From JASHPR01 sp963844655 (lineage in GTDB: Bacteria; Actinomycetota; Actinomycetes; Streptosporangiales; Streptosporangiaceae), in NCBI GenBank assembly GCA_963844655.1, contig CAWJPA010000007.1, positions 434,001 to 498,000 on the forward strand: a stretch of 64,000 nt of DNA, written 5' to 3'. A program made the position numbers and the translations under genes. Shown here piece after piece: positions 60,221-64,000 of this stretch. The notes beneath the pieces were generated by a model. It was not told the DNA's origin. It searched no databases and was given only the letters and a program-made list of their open reading frames with translations. Numbering within the stretch: position 1 is the stretch's first letter; each line of letters opens with the position of its first letter.

Positions 60221-60265
60221 CGTGGGTTCGGGGTGTCCTCGATGTCTTGAGACATCACAATGGCG

Positions 60266-60300
60266 GTGGAGGTGAGGGGATTTGAACCCCTGACCCCCTC
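60266..60300 (-). other. 3' end of a tRNA gene (probable integration site remnant)
   Basis: On the minus strand the sequence carries a T-arm AGGGGTTCAAATCCCCT (60274-60290) and the 3' acceptor strand CACCTCC plus discriminator A (60266-60273). The matching 5' acceptor strand and a normal anticodon arm are not found downstream, so only the 3' part is present. Such fragments are typical att sites of tRNA-integrating elements. The T-arm sequence resembles actinobacterial tRNA-Ser. Confidence 0.65.
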
Positions 60301-60453
60301 GATGCGAACGACTTACCGCTGCTCCTGCTGTCACTGACGATTGGCGAAAGGCCAGGTCAGAGGCTCCTCTTCAACACTGTTGGGAGTGCTTTGGGAAGAG
60401 TCATCCAGAAGATGATCTCCCAAATTCCTCCCAGTTGATCAAGGAGGAGCAGC

Positions 60454-60930
60454 ATGTCCGAGGACCGGATCCGCGAGCTCAGGCAGAGCTACGCAGACGA
60501 CTATCGGGGAGACGAACCACCGGACCTCGGCCTGCTGCGGGCACTCGCCGAGCGCGAGGAACTGGCGGACGCGGTGTCCCGGCTCGCGGACGGGTACGGG
60601 CGGCAGTTGCCCGCCCACGATCCGCTGACGCCTCTCGCGCGTGAGGTGGCCCGGGCGCTGACCGAGGCCGGGTTCACGCTGCGTGGTTGCGCGCCAAACC
60701 ATCCGCTGTACCGGCTCGGCGGGGTATGCCTGCTGCCGGTCGCGCTCGGCCATGATCCCAGCGGCCGGGGAGGATCGTGGTCTCGTGGACCACGCACGAC
60801 CTGATGTCGCTCGACTGGGATCGGTGGTCGGGAGTACCACGGCGCGAACGAGGTCATGAACGGCGCACTCGCCGAAGTGCTCGACGCACTCGGCTACCAG
60901 ACGTGGTCGTTTGGGCTCGGCGGCGCGTGA
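60454..60930 (+). pseudogene. Unknown mobile-element gene with two compensating frameshifts
   Basis: It starts at ATG 60454 after GATCAAGGAGGAGCAGC. Frame one gives MSEDRIRELRQSYADDYRG ... YRLGGVCLLPVALGHDP. After a missing base near 60775, it continues VVSWTTHDLMSLDWDRWS. After a surplus base near 60830, it returns to the first frame as EYHGANEVMNGALAEVL, ending WSFGLGGA. Net length 158 residues. No named family is recognised. The stop overlaps the DUF2637 start (GTGA), a coupling seen in actinobacterial integrative elements. Two indels in 60 bases suggest either poor sequence or decay. Confidence 0.62.
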
Positions 60931-61697
60931 TCGTGACCGGCCGCAAGCTCGGCTGCCCGGGACAACGGTCGGTGAGTGGCGCGGACCGGGCGATCCACGT
61001 CTCGACCGCGGTCGCCGTCCTCGGGGTGGCTGGCATTGCCGCGTATGTGTCGTACTGGCATGCATACGAGGTCGTCCGCGCCCACGGCGAGAGCGGCGTG
61101 ACCGCGAGGCTGGAACCGGCCACGATTGACGGCTTGGTCTACGCATCCTCGATGGTCGTCCTGTACGCGGCGAGGCACCGTCTCGCCGTCCCGGCTTTGG
61201 CGCGCTGGCTCTTGGCCTTGGGCATCGTGGCGACACTGGCTGCGAACGTGGCTCACGGCTGGCCCGACGGACCAATCGGCGCCGCCGTCGCGGCCTGGCC
61301 CGCGGTGAGCCTGGTCGGCAGCTACGAACTCCTGCTCTGGCTCGTCCGGACCGCCGCCGCTGGTGCTGTCGCCAGCGAACCAACTGCGGACCTATCCCTT
61401 GGGGCATGCTGGGCCGCCGGGCCAGGTCGCTCCGGCGCTCACCGTACGCGCCGGGTCTCGGGCAACGAGGCGGTCGGCTGGTCCATGGTCAATCGGGCCG
61501 GCGCGATCGCTGAGGACCGCGAGGAGGACATCAACGTGGCAGCGGTAGCTGCCTACCGCACCAGCATCGACACCGGCAGGCCACTATCGGAGCGCAAGCT
61601 GGCCGCCATGTTCGGCAAGACATCGCGTCGCTGGGCACGCGGTGGTCTGGCCGAGGCCCGCCAGGCTCGCCTGCTCGCCATGGCCGATGACGGGTAG
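60927..61697 (+). CDS. DUF2637 protein of an actinobacterial conjugative/integrative element
   Basis: 256 residues from GTG 60927. Four membrane segments with the DUF2637 signature: AGIAAYVSYWHAYEVVRAHGE, ATIDGLVYASSMVVLYAARH, LALGIVATLAANVAHGW, AAWPAVSLVGSYELLLWLV. A C-terminal HTH-like helix pair reads SERKLAAMFGKTSRRWARGGL. These proteins are common on Streptomyces-type conjugative plasmids and AICEs, with an unproven role in transfer. Together with the tRNA fragment at 60.27 kb it marks the right-hand region as integrated DNA. Confidence 0.82.
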   Translation: MIVTGRKLGCPGQRSVSGADRAIHVSTAVAVLGVAGIAAYVSYWHAYEVVRAHGESGVTARLEPATIDGLVYASSMVVLYAARHRLAVPALARWLLALGIVATLAANVAHGWPDGPIGAAVAAWPAVSLVGSYELLLWLVRTAAAGAVASEPTADLSLGACWAAGPGRSGAHRTRRVSGNEAVGWSMVNRAGAIAEDREEDINVAAVAAYRTSIDTGRPLSERKLAAMFGKTSRRWARGGLAEARQARLLAMADDG

Positions 61698-61968
61698 TCG
61701 TACACCAGCTGAGGGAGGCTTGCTGGATGTGCGAAGAGGGATTTTCTCTGGCCTACGTTGGCTGCGGCACTCGCGACAGCCTTTACTCACTGCGGCGGGG
61801 GAGTTGTTTTCCGTCTGCCGCGCCTAGTGCCAACCTAGACATCGCCGGACCCTGGGGTTGCTGACTCGCCGGTCGCGGCGTCGGGTTTGAAGACTGCCAC
61901 CAGCGGGCTGCACTGGATCTGCTTGACGAGAGAGTCGACCGCCTGGCGCCATGTATCACTTGTCCGGA
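61698..61968. other. Intergenic region
   Basis: About 270 bases between convergent genes. No hairpin terminator longer than 6 bp and no coding frame with actinobacterial codon bias were seen. Confidence 0.5.
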
Positions 61969-64000
61969 TCACGCCGCGTTGCCCGGTCGGGTACTTCGCT
62001 GACCGCGAACTCGCCGGCGCATGTCGTTACGCCAGGGGAAAGAGCATGCCAGCGCGGCCGCTTGTCCCTCGCGGACGCTGACGGACTCCTCCGGGCCTTG
62101 GGCCAGGCCCGGCGCGTCGGAAAGCTCGGGGTCGAGGTCAGCTTCGTCCTCCATGGTGGCCCCGGCGATGATGCCGAGCGCTGAGGCCAGGTTCGTTTCA
62201 GTTGCGCTGCTGGTAGCCGTCCCTGCCGTGTCGGTCTCGTCTTCTTCGGCATCTTCGTCTTCTTCGGCCCGGGTGGGAGTACATAGGCCTGGGCCAGGCT
62301 CGCGAGATCCATGGGCAGTGGCGTCGACAAGGCGTCCAGGTAGTCGGGGGCCTGGCGCGACTGGTGCACGGCCAGGGCGAGGGCCTCGGGCTTGTCACCG
62401 GCTTCGGGGTGGCAGCCTACGACGGCGATCTCGACCAGGGTCGGGTTCCACGCGGGGATATGGGCGTCGATGGTTGGCTCGCCCTTATTGGGGCCCTGGC
62501 GGAGTGGGCGGGGCGCGAGCTTGTCAGCCTCGACTGCGGAGTCTCGGAAGATCCCACTTTGGCGGTGGTGCTGTAGAAGATACGGCCGGAAGTGAATTCT
62601 GCGTCTTCGGTCTCGGTCCACATCCCGGGTAGCAGGCGTTACCCCGCCGGGGGGTGAGTTGCCCCACCACTGCGGCGTTTCCCGTCCGGTGGCGCTGCGT
62701 ACCCGGATCAGGCGCAGGTCGGGATCGAGGTGGGACGGGGGCGCGTGCCCGGTCTTGATCAGGTCCTGTTCGGTCCGGCTGTCCTGGAGCCAAGGCCAGT
62801 GCATGCGGCTGTTCTGGGAGTGGGTCAGGAGCGCTGTCGGGTGGCCGCGCAGCGAGCGGAGCATCTTCTGCAAGTACCGCTCGGTGGCTTTGCGCTGCTC
62901 GTCCATGTTCTGCTTCCAGGCCCGGTAGGTGACTCGGCGGCGCGACCCTGGGGATACCTCGCCGTTCTGGCCGTCCCGGGGGGCCGTCAGGACGGCGTCG
63001 TTGCCTGGGGTGTCGTCATCGAGGTCGTCGTCGACGATGTCGGGGATCTCAGCGATCTTGACCAGTCTCAGCAGGAACTGCGGGTAGGGGATCCATTGCG
63101 CTCTCTTCGGATCCCAGCCGACGACGGTTGCGAGGCCGGTCCCGGACGCCAGCGGGGTGACCATGATGGCGACTGGGGTGTGCCGCGGCAGCCAGGTGGG
63201 GCTGTCCTTCCGGCGTTTGACCATCCAGAGGGCGGCGTAGCGCAGTCCTTCGGGGACGCCGGTGGTGAGGGTGTGCTCGGGCAGCACTCGTACGCCAAGC
63301 TGGCGCAGCCCGTCCTGCCAGCCGGAGCGGACCCGGTGATCGAGGTTCTTCTCGGAGTTGTACCGTTTGGCCTTCTTGGGGACCAGGACGAACTGGGTGA
63401 GGACACCGGCGTCTGCGCAGCCCAGCCGGATCGCGAACTTGGGGTCGTCGAGGGGGTGTGCGAAGTCGCGGCGGCGGTCAATCTCGATGAGGGCTAGTTC
63501 GGGCCGTTCTGGGTCAGCACCGTCGGCCGCCAGGAATTCCGCCGTGGCGGATCGGCGGCTCTGATCGCCGCTTCGGGGTCTTGCCCTTGGGGCGGGTTTT
63601 GGGGTTGATGCCGAGGGTATCGGCGAGCCCGCCTGTCGCGCATGCAGTGCAGCCGGATGCTGAGCTCAGGGGTTGCCCATTGCAGGATTACCGGGCTGCC
63701 CGGCCGTCTGGAACCGTAGACCTCTTCCGCGAGGGCCCGGGCAGGTGCGCCGCCGTCGCCCTCCAGGCCCAGAGTCTCGGTGAGGGCGCTGATCGCGGCG
63801 TCGCGCAGGGAGGGTGTCTGCCACAGCAGCCGGGCGGTGACCATTGGCTGGGGTGGCGGGGTACCTGCTCCGTTCAAGGTTGCGGCGATGGCTGCTGGCT
63901 GCTCCCCGGCGTTGAAGTGGGCGGCAACGGCCAAGGCGATGCGGCGGTCGCGGGCTGCCCGGACGTTCTCGGCCTGTTTAACAGCTTTCCCTGTGGTGCT
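61969..64000 (-). pseudogene. pPIWI_RE-type (Argonaute-related) protein, 3' part, with several frameshifts, open at the right edge
   Basis: Pieces in alternating minus-strand frames read as one protein. From the right: ALAEEVYGSRRPGSPVILQW, GGLADTLGINPKTRPKGK, then ALIEIDRRRDF and DPKFAIRLGCADAGVLTQFV, a long intact stretch through VLPEHTLTTGVPEGL and YPQFLLRLVKIAEI. Then come GMWTETEDAEF and IFYSTTAK, then PAWNPTLVEIAVVGCHPEAG, PLPMDLASLAQAYVLP, and an acidic tail (EEDEDAEEDETD) ending at 61969. The DPKxAxRLG..GxLTQF, FYSTTAK, WNPTLVEI and PLPxxLAxLAxxYVLP blocks match, from memory, the RNase-H-like C-terminus of the pPIWI_RE family, a defence-type Argonaute relative. Breaks are near 63640, 63540, 62630, 62550 and 62268. 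The MID and N-terminal regions, and the usual partner helicase/nuclease genes, would be beyond 64000. Confidence 0.7.

Larger units (their letters stand above)
57201..60253 (+). mobile_element. IS481-family element, split by an IS110-family insertion
   Basis: Terminal inverted repeats TGTCTCAAGACAT are at 57201-57213 and, inverted, at 60241-60253. Further copies of GACATAGGAAT-like motifs lie inside the left end (57209-57219, 57274 region) and a related GACATGCGAATGG at about 57186, so the exact left boundary may be some 25 bases further out. Without the inserted element the length is 1356 bp and the transposase rejoins to 404 residues. No clear target-site duplication was identified. Confidence 0.8.

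Noticed and set aside
60266..60350. Complete tRNA gene on the minus strand
   Set aside because: The T-arm and 3' acceptor strand are clear, but no matching 5' acceptor strand, D-arm or anticodon arm is found within 100 bases.
61956..63287. Single intact 443-residue gene
   Set aside because: The frame mixes conserved pPIWI-like segments with nonsense; FYSTTAK and the acidic C-terminus are in a neighbouring frame, so it is part of a frameshifted larger gene.

Overview
The window is high-GC DNA from an actinobacterium. The evidence is an F420-type LLM oxidoreductase, a SARP/AfsR-type regulator, a PASTA-less Ser/Thr kinase, frequent GTG starts, ATGA/GTGA gene overlaps, actinobacterial families (Abhydrolase_9, DUF2637, DUF1003, DUF899, DUF998) and IS110/IS481 elements. 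The species cannot be named from sequence alone. There is no rRNA, no complete tRNA and no CRISPR array. At least four otherwise convincing genes carry single-base indels, so some breaks may be assembly errors.

Layout. 1-3.7 kb: a minus-strand redox/stress signalling group (Bax-inhibitor-like protein, receiver-thioredoxin reductase fusion, CRP-domain histidine kinase). 3.8-7.7 kb: F420 oxidoreductase, GNAT, LON-domain protein and two unknown genes. 7.7-10.1 kb: a probable FMN riboswitch driving a riboflavin synthase-DHBP synthase fusion, facing a NaeI-type restriction endonuclease with no visible methylase. 10.2-17.5 kb: a NarL-type two-component system divergent from a MacAB-like efflux locus with two adaptor proteins. 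17.7-21.5 kb: MFS transporter, frameshifted aldehyde dehydrogenase, acyl-ACP thioesterase.

21.5-50.2 kb is the centre of interest. A complete arginine deiminase pathway (arcA, ornithine carbamoyltransferase, carbamate kinase, two APC antiporters) is interleaved with two P-type ATPases, a PPK2 polyphosphate kinase, small stress-type membrane proteins, a SulP-APC-MgtE/CBS-DUF1003 operon, MFS exporters, and a large MalT/LAL-type LuxR regulator. Six copies of a dyad, TCACCC-N5/6-GGGTGA, occur in this interval. Each lies upstream of one of these transcription units, and I found none elsewhere in the window. Read together, this is a candidate regulon for energy-limited (possibly anoxic) survival: ATP from arginine and polyphosphate, spent on ion pumping.

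50.2-57.1 kb: MFS transporter, DUF899, DUF998, a membrane Ser/Thr kinase, and a truncated AfsR-like regulator that meets another truncated gene. 57.2-60.25 kb: an IS481-family element split by an IS110-family element whose long 5' non-coding end could encode a bridge RNA. 60.3-64 kb: the 3' end of a tRNA, a DUF2637 gene typical of actinobacterial conjugative elements, and a heavily frameshifted pPIWI_RE-type (Argonaute-related) gene running off the right edge.
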